Origin: Leptolinea sp. HRD-7
GTDB lineage: Bacteria > Chloroflexota > Anaerolineae > Anaerolineales > Anaerolineaceae
Direction: 5' to 3'
Assembly (NCBI GenBank): GCA_024363285.1
Contig: AP024710.1
Coordinates: 2,884,001-2,948,000, forward strand
DNA length: 64,000 bases
Numbering within the stretch: the stretch's first letter is position 1; every line of letters starts with the position of its first letter. The notes beneath the pieces were generated by a model. That model was given only the letters and a program-made list of their open reading frames with translations, was not told the DNA's origin and ran no database searches. Positions 8,411-16,396 of this stretch are shown piece after piece. Position numbers and translations under genes: made by a program.

Positions 8411-10633
8411 ATGTTTACAAGTGTTGGCACCTCAGTTCAACGAATCGATGCCACAGCAAAAGTGAAGGGAGAAGCGCTTTATCCCGGCGATTTTTCCCTG
8501 AAAGACCAGACTTACATGAAGGTTTTATATGCGGGACGCCCGCATGCCATAATCCGCCGATTAAATACCGAAAAAGCTGAAAAACTTCCCGGTGTTATTG
8601 CTGTTCTTACAGCAAAAGATGTTCCTGTTAATGAATATGGACTTATTGTGTATGACCAACCAGTCTTATGTGGTTTGGGCTCAACAAAGAAAGACGCTGA
8701 CCACGTTCGGTATGCAGCAGAACAATTAGCATTGGTCATTGCCGAGACGGAAGAAATTGCGGAAAAAGCTTTGCATTTGATCGAGGTGGATTTCGAAGAT
8801 TTGCCAGTAATTTCTTCCATTGATGAAGCTGTTAAACCTGGCGCAATTCGCATTCACTCAGAAATTGAGAATAACATCTTCCATCATTTTAAAATTCGAA
8901 AAGGCAACGTGGAAGACGCATTTAAAAAAGCTGATGTCATCATCGAAGCCGATTACTGCACTCCTGTCCAGGAACACGCATTTCTTCAGCCCGAATCCGG
9001 TATTGGATATGTTGATGAGGAAAGCAGGATTACGGTAGTTTCTGCCGGCCAGTCGACACATGAAGATCAGGAACAGATCGCCCATGCGTTAGGATTACCA
9101 GATGATAAAGTTCGTGTTATCTATCCGGCCATTGGTGGCGCGTTTGGAGGTCGAGAAGACATTTCGGTACAAGTGATACTGGGTTTGGCTGTTTACAACC
9201 TGGAAAAACGTGGAATTCACCGGCCGGTAAAGATCATCTGGTCACGAGAAGAATCACTGATCGGGCATTATAAACGGCACCCGTATTTTATTCATGCCAA
9301 ATGGGGCGCTACTCGAGATGGAAAGGTCATTGCAGCCAGTGTTGAACTTAAAACAGATGGGGGCGCCTATCAGGGGAAATCAAGCAAAGTGATGGGAAAT
9401 GCGACCTTATTAAGTACCGGTCCCTATGAGATACCCAATGTAAGTGTTGATTCTTATGCGATTTTTACAAACAATGTTCCCAACGGAGCATTTCGAGGTT
9501 TTGGCGGTCCTCAAGCAGCATTTGAGGCTGAAAGTCAGATGAATAAACTTGCGGAAGCATTGGGACTGGATCCTGTAGAGATTCGTCATCGGAATCTTTT
9601 TAGAGAAGGTTCTATTATGGCGGTGGATACTCCGATTAATTCCGGTGTAAGCATTGAAGAAGTGGTAGAGCAGACTGCCCTGGCTTCAGGATGGAATTTT
9701 GAAAACAACGAATGGAAAGCTGATCCCCAAAAGGCTGTAAAAACAACGCAAGATCTCCGTTTCAAACGCGGAAGGGGTTTCGCGTGTGGTTTTAAAAATG
9801 TGGGTTATTCATTTGGAGCGCCTGAGCATTGCAATGCCACAATCGAATTACACGGCAAAGAAGTCATTGAAAAAGCGATTCTCCATCATGCGGGAGCAGA
9901 AGTGGGGCAGGGATCACATACGGCATTTATTCAGATGGCGGCTGAAGCTTTAAATCTCCCCTTTGATAAGGTTGAATTAATTGCTTCAGATACCGCGTTC
10001 ACTGAATACGCAGGTAGCGTTTCAGCATCTCGCATGACATTTATGGCAGGAAACTCAATAAGAGGAGCCGCGAAAGAAGCCCTTGAAAAATGGGAAAATG
10101 AAGAACGCCCCGCTATTGCTTCTTTCGAGTATCGCCCTCCAAGAACAACACCTTTTGATCCGGAAACCGGAAAGTCTCAACCAAATTTTGCCTACGGATA
10201 CGTTGCCGAAACTATTGATGTTGAAGTGGACACGGAAACCGGTCAGATCAAGATACTAAATGTTGTCTGCGGAAACGATGTGGGAAAAGCTGTCAATCCA
10301 CAACAGGTGGTTGGACAAATTGAAGGTGCCATTCTTCAAGCGGCTGGATACGGCATAATGGAAGATTTTATTCAGCAGAATGGAATTGTCCAAACCCGTA
10401 CACTATCAACATACTTGATTCCTACAATACTGGATATTCCAGATAATGTCTCATCAATTGTGATGGAATACCCTGATCCCATAGGTCCATTTGGAGTTCG
10501 CGGTATGGGCGAAATGCCATATTTGCCTTTTATTCCGGCCCTCATTGCGGCCGTGCATGACGCGACGGGTATATGGTTTAATGATTTTCCTCTAACACCT
10601 GAAAGAGTTCTTAGAGGTTTAAAGAAATTGTAG
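8411..10633 (+). CDS. Molybdenum hydroxylase, molybdopterin-binding large subunit
   Basis: The 740-residue protein has the a/b hammerhead domain at about residues 10-115 ('AKVKGEALYPGDF', 'AVLTAKDVP') and the molybdopterin-binding domain at about 130-735. Seen motifs are AIGGAFGGRED, 'PNGAFRGFGGPQAAFE' and 'FGVRGMGEMP', where E701 is placed like the catalytic Glu. The start has GAGGAG 8 bp upstream. It lacks the 2Fe-2S part and so needs the FAD-2Fe2S fusion encoded at 6600. The family hydroxylates purines, nicotinate, aldehydes and similar substrates with water as oxygen donor. YqeB, YqeC and MocA genes follow directly, which suggests that this enzyme uses the specialised cofactor they mature. 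The substrate is not identified. Confidence 0.92.
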   Translation: MFTSVGTSVQRIDATAKVKGEALYPGDFSLKDQTYMKVLYAGRPHAIIRRLNTEKAEKLPGVIAVLTAKDVPVNEYGLIVYDQPVLCGLGSTKKDADHVRYAAEQLALVIAETEEIAEKALHLIEVDFEDLPVISSIDEAVKPGAIRIHSEIENNIFHHFKIRKGNVEDAFKKADVIIEADYCTPVQEHAFLQPESGIGYVDEESRITVVSAGQSTHEDQEQIAHALGLPDDKVRVIYPAIGGAFGGREDISVQVILGLAVYNLEKRGIHRPVKIIWSREESLIGHYKRHPYFIHAKWGATRDGKVIAASVELKTDGGAYQGKSSKVMGNATLLSTGPYEIPNVSVDSYAIFTNNVPNGAFRGFGGPQAAFEAESQMNKLAEALGLDPVEIRHRNLFREGSIMAVDTPINSGVSIEEVVEQTALASGWNFENNEWKADPQKAVKTTQDLRFKRGRGFACGFKNVGYSFGAPEHCNATIELHGKEVIEKAILHHAGAEVGQGSHTAFIQMAAEALNLPFDKVELIASDTAFTEYAGSVSASRMTFMAGNSIRGAAKEALEKWENEERPAIASFEYRPPRTTPFDPETGKSQPNFAYGYVAETIDVEVDTETGQIKILNVVCGNDVGKAVNPQQVVGQIEGAILQAAGYGIMEDFIQQNGIVQTRTLSTYLIPTILDIPDNVSSIVMEYPDPIGPFGVRGMGEMPYLPFIPALIAAVHDATGIWFNDFPLTPERVLRGLKKL

Positions 10634-10646
10634 AAATGATGTCCCT

Positions 10647-11456
10647 ATGATAAAGGCAATTATTCGAGGTGGTGGTGATTTAGCCAGCGGTATAGCCATC
10701 AGGCTTTATCGCTCCGGGATAAAAGTAATTATTACAGAAATTGAACAACCTTTAACTGTCCGAAGGTATGTGTCATTCGCGGAAGCTGTTTATACAAGAA
10801 CGATCACAATTGAAGAAATCAAGGCAAACCTGGTAAGTAACACCTCTGAGGTTTTAAAGTGCCTTGAAACAAACACAATTCCAGTAATTATCGACAAAGA
10901 CCTATCTGTTTGTAATTCAATTTCTGCGGAAGTTCTCATTGATGCCAGAATGCTTAAGCATACTATTGAAAGAGTCCCATATTCCATTCCGCAGGTAATT
11001 GGAATTGGCCCCGGTTTTATACCAGGTGAAAATTGTGACTGTGTGGTAGAAACAAAAAGGGGACCATTTCTTGGTCGTGTCTATTGGAACTCCCCGGTGG
11101 AATCTGATACTGGAATTCCTGAAAACGTCAATGGTTTTGCCGATGAACGAGTTTTTAGAGCCCCCAAAGCCGGAATATTCAAAGCAAAATGTCGGATCGG
11201 TGATTTAGTCAAAAAAGATGAGGAAATAGCTTCAGTTGACGGAGAAATCATCCGCGCACCATTTGCCGGAGTGATACGTGGTTTATTGCACGAGGGTGTT
11301 GTTGTTTTTCCCGGGTTGAAAGTGGGCGATCTTGATCCGCGTTCCGATCCACTTCTCTGTTCATTGGTTTCGGATAAGTCACTCGCAGTTGGCGGAGGCG
11401 TTTTAGAAGCCATACTAACCAATCATCAAAATCGCCAAAAACTGGGCACACCTTAA
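10647..11456 (+). CDS. yqeB: YqeB-family selenium-dependent molybdenum hydroxylase accessory protein
   Basis: The 269-residue protein shows the YqeB (EF2563) pattern. A Rossmann-like N-terminus has 'IIRGGGDLASGIAIRLYRSG', followed by 'EQPLTVRRYVSFAEAVY', 'GIGPGF' and a biotinyl/lipoyl-like hairpin near the C-terminus ('FRAPKAGIFKAKCRIGD', 'IIRAPFAGVIRGLLHEG'). In the family it co-occurs with YqeC, MocA, SelD and Mo hydroxylases carrying a labile selenium ligand; its biochemical step is not established. It starts 13 bp after the Mo subunit gene and ends 1 bp before the YqeC-MocA fusion. No selD gene is present in the window. Confidence 0.88.
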   Translation: MIKAIIRGGGDLASGIAIRLYRSGIKVIITEIEQPLTVRRYVSFAEAVYTRTITIEEIKANLVSNTSEVLKCLETNTIPVIIDKDLSVCNSISAEVLIDARMLKHTIERVPYSIPQVIGIGPGFIPGENCDCVVETKRGPFLGRVYWNSPVESDTGIPENVNGFADERVFRAPKAGIFKAKCRIGDLVKKDEEIASVDGEIIRAPFAGVIRGLLHEGVVVFPGLKVGDLDPRSDPLLCSLVSDKSLAVGGGVLEAILTNHQNRQKLGTP

Positions 11457-11457
11457 T

Positions 11458-12804
11458 ATGAAGTTGATCGATGCCTTTCGCGTTGATGCAAAGACCCGGT
11501 TGTCAATTGTTGGGGCAGGAGGAAAAACCAGCTCATTAATTCGCCTTGGATGTGAATGGCCTGGTATATGTATTGCTGCTGCCACAGCGCATATCGGAAA
11601 GAACCAGATCAAGTGTTTTAAAAACCATAAAATACTACATAGCAATTTCATATTTGAAGGTTATCGGTTATCAGAATCTACACTTTTTACTGGCCCTGAG
11701 GGCAATGATAATCGGCTAAACGGTATTGAACCTCAATTCTGGAACGAACTATACAGAATTTCCGAAGAAAATGACGTTCCTATCTTTATTGAGGCAGATG
11801 GTTCAAAAATGAAACCGTTAAAAGCCCCGGCAGCCCACGAACCTCCTATTCCCGATTGGGTAAATCACGTAGTTGTTTCTGTGGGTATCTCGGTTTTAGG
11901 AAAGCCCCTGGCACAAGAGTTTGTTCATAGGCCTGAAATATTTTCATCACTTACAGGACTGGAAATGGGTAAGCCTGTTACCTGGCATGCCATATTCAAA
12001 ATGTTGACCCATCCTCAAGGTGGGTTGAAGAATATTCCCCGTTATGCCCGTAAATCAGTGCTATTGAACCAGATCGATTCTCTTTCTGATAATACAGGAC
12101 TTCCGACATTTTGCCATCAAGTGTTATCCCATTATGATTCGGTGATAATCGCGAAGTTAAATAATCCTTCAGAGCAAGATGATTACTCAAAAATCAATAA
12201 TGAAGTAATCTGTGTTGAAGAGAGTATTGCGGGAATTATTCTCGCGGCTGGAAATTCCTCAAGAATGGGGCAGCCAAAAGCATTTCTAAATTGGAAAGGC
12301 GAACCCTTTATCAGGGTTTGCGCGTTGCAGGCAATATCTGCCGGATTAGACCCGGTGATTATTATTGCCGGCCAGGAATATGAGCGAATTAGAAATATTC
12401 TGCAAGACATCCCGGTCCATGTTATTCATAATCCTGATTGGAATGAAGGCCAATCAAGCTCAATTCGGACCGCGATAAACTCCATTCCCAAACATGCTGG
12501 TGGTGCCATTTTTCAACTCGTAGACCAACCACACATTCCAGTTGCCTTGTTACGCCGGTTAAAATACGAACACTCCCGCAGTTTATCACCCATAGTTTTG
12601 CCCGAATCAATCGGCCGGCGGGCAAACCCTGTTTTATTTGACCGGATAACGTTCAAGTCACTTTCAACAATTCAGGGAGATGTAGGTGGACGAGTAATAT
12701 TTTCACAATATCCAATTAAAACCATACAATGGTTTGACGATTCTATACTAATTGACGTAGATACACCGGACGATTATTCCCGGCTACTTGCTTCGCAATC
12801 ATGA
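11458..12804 (+). CDS. YqeC-MocA fusion: selenium-dependent hydroxylase accessory protein with NTP-transferase domain
   Basis: The protein has 448 residues in two halves. Residues 1 to about 245 match YqeC, with a P-loop-like VGAGGKTSSLIRL near residue 18 and 'IFIEADGSKMKPLKAPAAHEP'. From about 255 a MocA-type nucleotidyltransferase begins (IILAAGNSSRMGQPKAFL), with 'QLVDQPHIP' and a 'DVDTPDDY' end. MocA family enzymes attach CMP or AMP to the molybdopterin cofactor and release PPi. The fusion ties two steps of cofactor maturation in one chain. It is followed, with a 4 bp overlap, by a second separate nucleotidyltransferase of the same family. Confidence 0.87.
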   Translation: MKLIDAFRVDAKTRLSIVGAGGKTSSLIRLGCEWPGICIAAATAHIGKNQIKCFKNHKILHSNFIFEGYRLSESTLFTGPEGNDNRLNGIEPQFWNELYRISEENDVPIFIEADGSKMKPLKAPAAHEPPIPDWVNHVVVSVGISVLGKPLAQEFVHRPEIFSSLTGLEMGKPVTWHAIFKMLTHPQGGLKNIPRYARKSVLLNQIDSLSDNTGLPTFCHQVLSHYDSVIIAKLNNPSEQDDYSKINNEVICVEESIAGIILAAGNSSRMGQPKAFLNWKGEPFIRVCALQAISAGLDPVIIIAGQEYERIRNILQDIPVHVIHNPDWNEGQSSSIRTAINSIPKHAGGAIFQLVDQPHIPVALLRRLKYEHSRSLSPIVLPESIGRRANPVLFDRITFKSLSTIQGDVGGRVIFSQYPIKTIQWFDDSILIDVDTPDDYSRLLASQS

Positions 12805-13418
12805 ATCCCAATAATTCGGCCGTCGAAAATGTAATTGGACTGGTATTAGCAGCGGGAAGATCCGCACGAATGGGAAAACCTAAACTGGATCTTCCCTGGG
12901 GCAACACCAGTATTCTGGGAGCCGTAGTATCGGCGATGGGAATTGGTGGGGTTCGATCCGTAAACATTGTGATCAATCCATTGCGAAAACCGGCCATTCC
13001 CGTGTACCAACCCGATATTAAAATTCGTTGGATAGAAAATAAAGAAGCCGAAATAAATGATATGCTGGTTTCAATTCAAATTGGTCTCATGGCAATGCCA
13101 GATTCTTGTAACTATGCCATGATCTGCCCGGGAGATCTTCCAACAATTTCGCCTACTACCATTAAGGCACTTTTAGAAGCAGCAAAACAGCAATCTTCCG
13201 AGCTTATTATTCCCAGTTACCGAATGCGAAGGGGGCATCCATGGATGGTCAAGCGGAATCTGTGGCAGGAAATCATTAGATTGAATAAAATGGATAACGT
13301 TCGAACAATCTTTCATACCCATAAAAATAAAATATTCTATGTGAATATTGACTCTGATCCTCCGCCCGATATTGATACGCCGGAGGACTATCAACAACTT
13401 CTTCCACACTCAGGGTGA
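12801..13418 (+). CDS. MocA-like molybdenum cofactor nucleotidyltransferase
   Basis: The 205-residue protein is a single NTP-transferase domain with LVLAAGRSARMGKPKLDL near the N-terminus, 'MICPGDLPTIS' in the middle, 'RRGHPWMV', and the C-terminal 'DIDTPEDYQQL'. This is the usual layout for MocA/MobA-like molybdopterin cytidylyl- or guanylyltransferases. It overlaps the YqeC-MocA gene by 4 bp. The sequence does not show whether it uses CTP, GTP or ATP. The presence of two such domains for two Mo hydroxylases raises the possibility that each enzyme has its own cofactor form. Confidence 0.85.
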   Translation: MNPNNSAVENVIGLVLAAGRSARMGKPKLDLPWGNTSILGAVVSAMGIGGVRSVNIVINPLRKPAIPVYQPDIKIRWIENKEAEINDMLVSIQIGLMAMPDSCNYAMICPGDLPTISPTTIKALLEAAKQQSSELIIPSYRMRRGHPWMVKRNLWQEIIRLNKMDNVRTIFHTHKNKIFYVNIDSDPPPDIDTPEDYQQLLPHSG

Positions 13419-13422
13419 TGAT

Positions 13423-14268
13423 TTGAATAATCTTACGCGTGTCTGGTATTTAAATTTTAACAACTTTTCATATAAACTCGATATTCAGGAAAACGCATTA
13501 AACCTGGATGAGGCCAGTCGGAGACTCAAAGGAGGGGTTTACACTACTTTTCGAACATATCAACATGACAAAGCGCTTTGCCTGCAAGAACACTTTGACA
13601 GGCTTGAAAATTCAGTAAAACTTCAAGGACGTGAACTGGTTCTTCCACGGTCAGTGTTACGTGACGCATTAAGAGAACTAATAAGCCAATTTCCTGGCAT
13701 CGATGTCAGATTACGAATACATTGTTCGTTATTACCATCTACACATCAAATCTATCTGATGGCTGAACCATTTAGTCCATATCCACCGGCGTTCTATGAA
13801 AATGGGGTAAAAGCCTTAACACTTGAGATGCAGCGGAAAAACCCCGTTTCAAAGGCCACTGATTTTATTGACCTTACACATGAAATTCGCAGGAAAAAGC
13901 CGTCCGATGTAAATGAATACTTGATGATTGGAAGCGATCAAACCTTGCTTGAAGGGATGTCAAGCAATATTTTTGTAACAGTTGACCGAACTATATGGAC
14001 AGCTGAAAGAGGAATACTGCCAGGAATTACACGTCAAATGGTTCTTAAAGTTATCGCAGGATTAGATCTCAAAATTATTTTTAATGGTTACCCGGTGAAA
14101 GAACTTCATAATATAGATGAGTTGTTTATCACCAGTGCCAGCAGAGGTGTTATGCCAGTCTCAGTGATCGATAACCTTCCGGTTGGAAATGGTTTTCCGG
14201 GACCAATAACCCAACAAATCCGATCAGAATTTGAAAAAATGCTTCTTTCCGAGTTGGAAACTATCTAA
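13423..14268 (+). CDS. Class IV aminotransferase / 4-amino-4-deoxychorismate lyase-like
   Basis: From a TTG start at 13423 the protein has 281 residues, the normal size for PLP fold type IV enzymes (BCAT, D-amino acid transaminase, ADC lyase). The PLP lysine is probably K144 in NPVSKATDF. Further motifs are 'LLEGMSSNIFV', 'GILPGITRQMVL' and 'ELFITSASRGVMPV'. The open frame runs back to an ATG at 13348, but that part lies inside the preceding nucleotidyltransferase gene and has no family match, so the TTG 4 bp after its stop is preferred; the upstream AGGGTG is a weak ribosome site. The substrate cannot be assigned. It ends convergently with the DUF2007 gene, overlapping by 4 bp. Confidence 0.85.
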   Translation: MNNLTRVWYLNFNNFSYKLDIQENALNLDEASRRLKGGVYTTFRTYQHDKALCLQEHFDRLENSVKLQGRELVLPRSVLRDALRELISQFPGIDVRLRIHCSLLPSTHQIYLMAEPFSPYPPAFYENGVKALTLEMQRKNPVSKATDFIDLTHEIRRKKPSDVNEYLMIGSDQTLLEGMSSNIFVTVDRTIWTAERGILPGITRQMVLKVIAGLDLKIIFNGYPVKELHNIDELFITSASRGVMPVSVIDNLPVGNGFPGPITQQIRSEFEKMLLSELETI

Positions 14269-14540
14269 TTCTCCGGAATATCCGGAAATTGTGAGAGATC
14301 ATCCGGTAGTGTAAATTCTCCGGATTCCATTCGCTGCAACAGATCTTTGGCTGCGTCTTCGAATTCTATGGGCACGTATATTTTTGCTTCACCCAATGAA
14401 CCCAGTATCAGTCCATACGTTATGCCGGCGCTTTCCTGTATCGCAGTTGCTTCAATCCCATAAGACTTGAGCAGGTCTACTATGATGGCGGCATTTAATT
14501 GCCCTGGCACGGTATATATCTCAACCCATTGTTTTTCCAT
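14265..14540 (-). CDS. DUF2007 putative signal-transducing protein
   Basis: The 91-residue protein fits the DUF2007 family: a short alpha-beta domain with 'VEIYTVPGQLNAAIIVDLLKS' and a KIYVP strand followed by an 'FEDAAKDLLQ' helix, then an acidic tail. The biochemical role of the family is not established. It lies 7 bp downstream of the methyltransferase gene on the minus strand and is probably the last gene of the operon that includes the MrfA/MrfB-like pair. Confidence 0.8.
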   Translation of the reverse strand: MEKQWVEIYTVPGQLNAAIIVDLLKSYGIEATAIQESAGITYGLILGSLGEAKIYVPIEFEDAAKDLLQRMESGEFTLPDDLSQFPDIPEN

Positions 14541-14547
14541 TATTTCA

Positions 14548-15150
14548 TTATACTGAAGTATATGGCTTTCTGGCGATTAACTGAGATATAGCTTTTCGTT
14601 TACCATGATCAGAGTCGGTCCATCCTTCAAAAAAGAATAATACTTCCCAATCACAAAAAACGTCAGCCAATTCATTATGGCGGAGAAGTTTTTCCGGATG
14701 AATATCTGGACGAACAGACAACATATCAATAAACATGCTTTCAAAAAATAACAGCCCGCCTGGCCGTAAAATTTTTTTTATGCTATCAAAGACTGACCGC
14801 TCTAGAAAGTAAAAATTGCATATCACATCAAACTGCATGGGTTTCAAAGGCAAATGGCAGGCATCTGCCAGTATGTAATATGGATTTGAATTTAGCCGCA
14901 TCGCTCTACACAATGCGGTAAAAGATATGTCAATATCGATTACATTTAATCCATTTTGTTCGAGGAAATCCGTCGTTGCCCCCATTCCCCCGGCTATTTC
15001 CAACGCCCAACCTGACTTTGGGAGCAAATTGACGTTTTCCCGCACAAGTCGACGCACAGGGACATTCTGAAAACGTTCATCAGTCAAGTATTTGTTATTC
15101 CACTTTTTTGCGGCACTATTCAAATCATCATTGATCATGATAGCCGCCAT
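14548..15150 (-). CDS. Class I SAM-dependent methyltransferase
   Basis: The 200-residue protein has a type 11/TehB-like methyltransferase core. Motif I is 'WALEIAGGMGATTDFLEQNG' (about residues 48-67), the acidic end of strand 2 is 'VIDIDIS', motif II is 'FDVICNFYFLER' and motif III is 'ILRPGGLLFFES'. The substrate is unknown. It overlaps the MrfB-like exonuclease gene by 23 bp if the ATG at 15150 is used; the in-frame ATG at 15138 gives a shorter overlap, and neither has a clear ribosome site. It is co-directional with the helicase/exonuclease pair, so it may be co-expressed with them. Confidence 0.85.
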   Translation of the reverse strand: MAAIMINDDLNSAAKKWNNKYLTDERFQNVPVRRLVRENVNLLPKSGWALEIAGGMGATTDFLEQNGLNVIDIDISFTALCRAMRLNSNPYYILADACHLPLKPMQFDVICNFYFLERSVFDSIKKILRPGGLLFFESMFIDMLSVRPDIHPEKLLRHNELADVFCDWEVLFFFEGWTDSDHGKRKAISQLIARKPYTSV

Positions 15151-16393
15151 TATTTGATTTTAGTTTATCGATAAGTCGTCTTTTTCTTTTTTCAAGGTCA
15201 TCAATATAACCAGAAGAAATAGACATGTAAGTTCCAGTGTTTGCCCTACGGATCACATCGAGTGCTCTTTCCGTGGTTTCCAACGCATTTGCATAATCAC
15301 GCCGTTGATGCTCTAACACTTTAGCCAGTTGAATTAATAATCGCAAATCATTAAGTTCTTTTCCGCTATTTAAGACATCGGCCGCGTGATCAAAACTTCC
15401 AATCTTTTTCAGGATTTTCGCATACCGTATTTTTAATTCGACTGAATAAATTTCAGGAAGATCGACCTTTATTAGATGTTCATAAATTGACATTGCCTGA
15501 TCCACTTCGCCGTTTAATTCTAGTTGAATAGCCAGACTCAAATGATCAAGCGCGTGATTTTCTTCCGTTCCCATTGGGTTTTCTGCCAGTCTATTTATAA
15601 ATAGAAATAGAGCAGCCAGTGATTGAATATCAACGGCATTATGATAAAAAACTCCGGCTAATTGTGACGGATCCCCGGTGCGAAGGTAATTAAAATAGAT
15701 CACCGGCACTTCCCAACCGGGCACTTCCAATTGCCCTCGACTAAAACCAAGTACTTCTGATTCAATATCTTTTAAACTTCTGCTATCAAGTCTTCGGCGC
15801 CATAGACGTCTGGATAATGGAAGCAAGTCAAAATGAAGGATATCAGCAAATGGTGAAGGAAGATCATTGAGAACATACCGGGTTTTCAAGATAGGTATAT
15901 CAAAGGATTTACCATTGTATGTCACAATGGATGTTACACCAGACATCATACGGTCTAACAAATCGAGTTGCGCGCGTTCTTCCGATGGATTTCGAGTAAA
16001 TATCTGTGAAGTTATGAATCCAGAAGGTGTAAACCTACCAACACCAATCATAAAAGGGAAGGTTCCTGTACCACCGGCCAATCCTGTAGTCTCAGTATCC
16101 AGGAATATTGTAGAAAACAAATCAACAGAATCCGATTGAACTTTACTGCCAGCCCATTTCATTAATCTTGATGAGATCTCTGAAAACTCAAATGTCACGT
16201 TGCCATGCGTATAGCTTTGCTCATTAAAAGTATCTTTTTTAAAGACCTCACCAAAAGATGTCTGAATGAATGACCCATCTACTACATCTTCAATCCGGGT
16301 ACGTGCTTTTGCAGGATGTGGAGGTACGTTTGTACCTGTTTTCACTCCCAGTGATCGAAGCCGCTCAGCCAGTGATTCGGGGATATCTGCCAT
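15128..16393 (-). CDS. MrfB (YprB)-like RNase H-fold exonuclease with TPR tail
   Basis: The 421-residue protein has a DEDD-type ribonuclease H-like domain. 'FLDTETTGLAGGTG' near residue 90 gives the first two acidic residues, 'SIVTYNGKSFDIPIL' the next, and a histidine/aspartate segment (FYHNAVDIQSLAALF) the last. The C-terminal part has helical repeats typical of TPRs. This matches Bacillus subtilis YprB/MrfB in layout and length, a 3'-5' exonuclease acting with MrfA in mitomycin lesion repair. Its stop-to-start distance from the helicase gene is 3 bp, the same pairing as in Bacillus. DNA repair is therefore the best assignment, by homology and context. Confidence 0.87.
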   Translation of the reverse strand: MADIPESLAERLRSLGVKTGTNVPPHPAKARTRIEDVVDGSFIQTSFGEVFKKDTFNEQSYTHGNVTFEFSEISSRLMKWAGSKVQSDSVDLFSTIFLDTETTGLAGGTGTFPFMIGVGRFTPSGFITSQIFTRNPSEERAQLDLLDRMMSGVTSIVTYNGKSFDIPILKTRYVLNDLPSPFADILHFDLLPLSRRLWRRRLDSRSLKDIESEVLGFSRGQLEVPGWEVPVIYFNYLRTGDPSQLAGVFYHNAVDIQSLAALFLFINRLAENPMGTEENHALDHLSLAIQLELNGEVDQAMSIYEHLIKVDLPEIYSVELKIRYAKILKKIGSFDHAADVLNSGKELNDLRLLIQLAKVLEHQRRDYANALETTERALDVIRRANTGTYMSISSGYIDDLEKRKRRLIDKLKSNNGGYHDQ

Positions 16394-16396
16394 TGA

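Noticed and set aside
13348..13422. Upstream ATG of the class IV aminotransferase frame
   Set aside because: It lies inside the preceding nucleotidyltransferase gene and encodes no family-like sequence.
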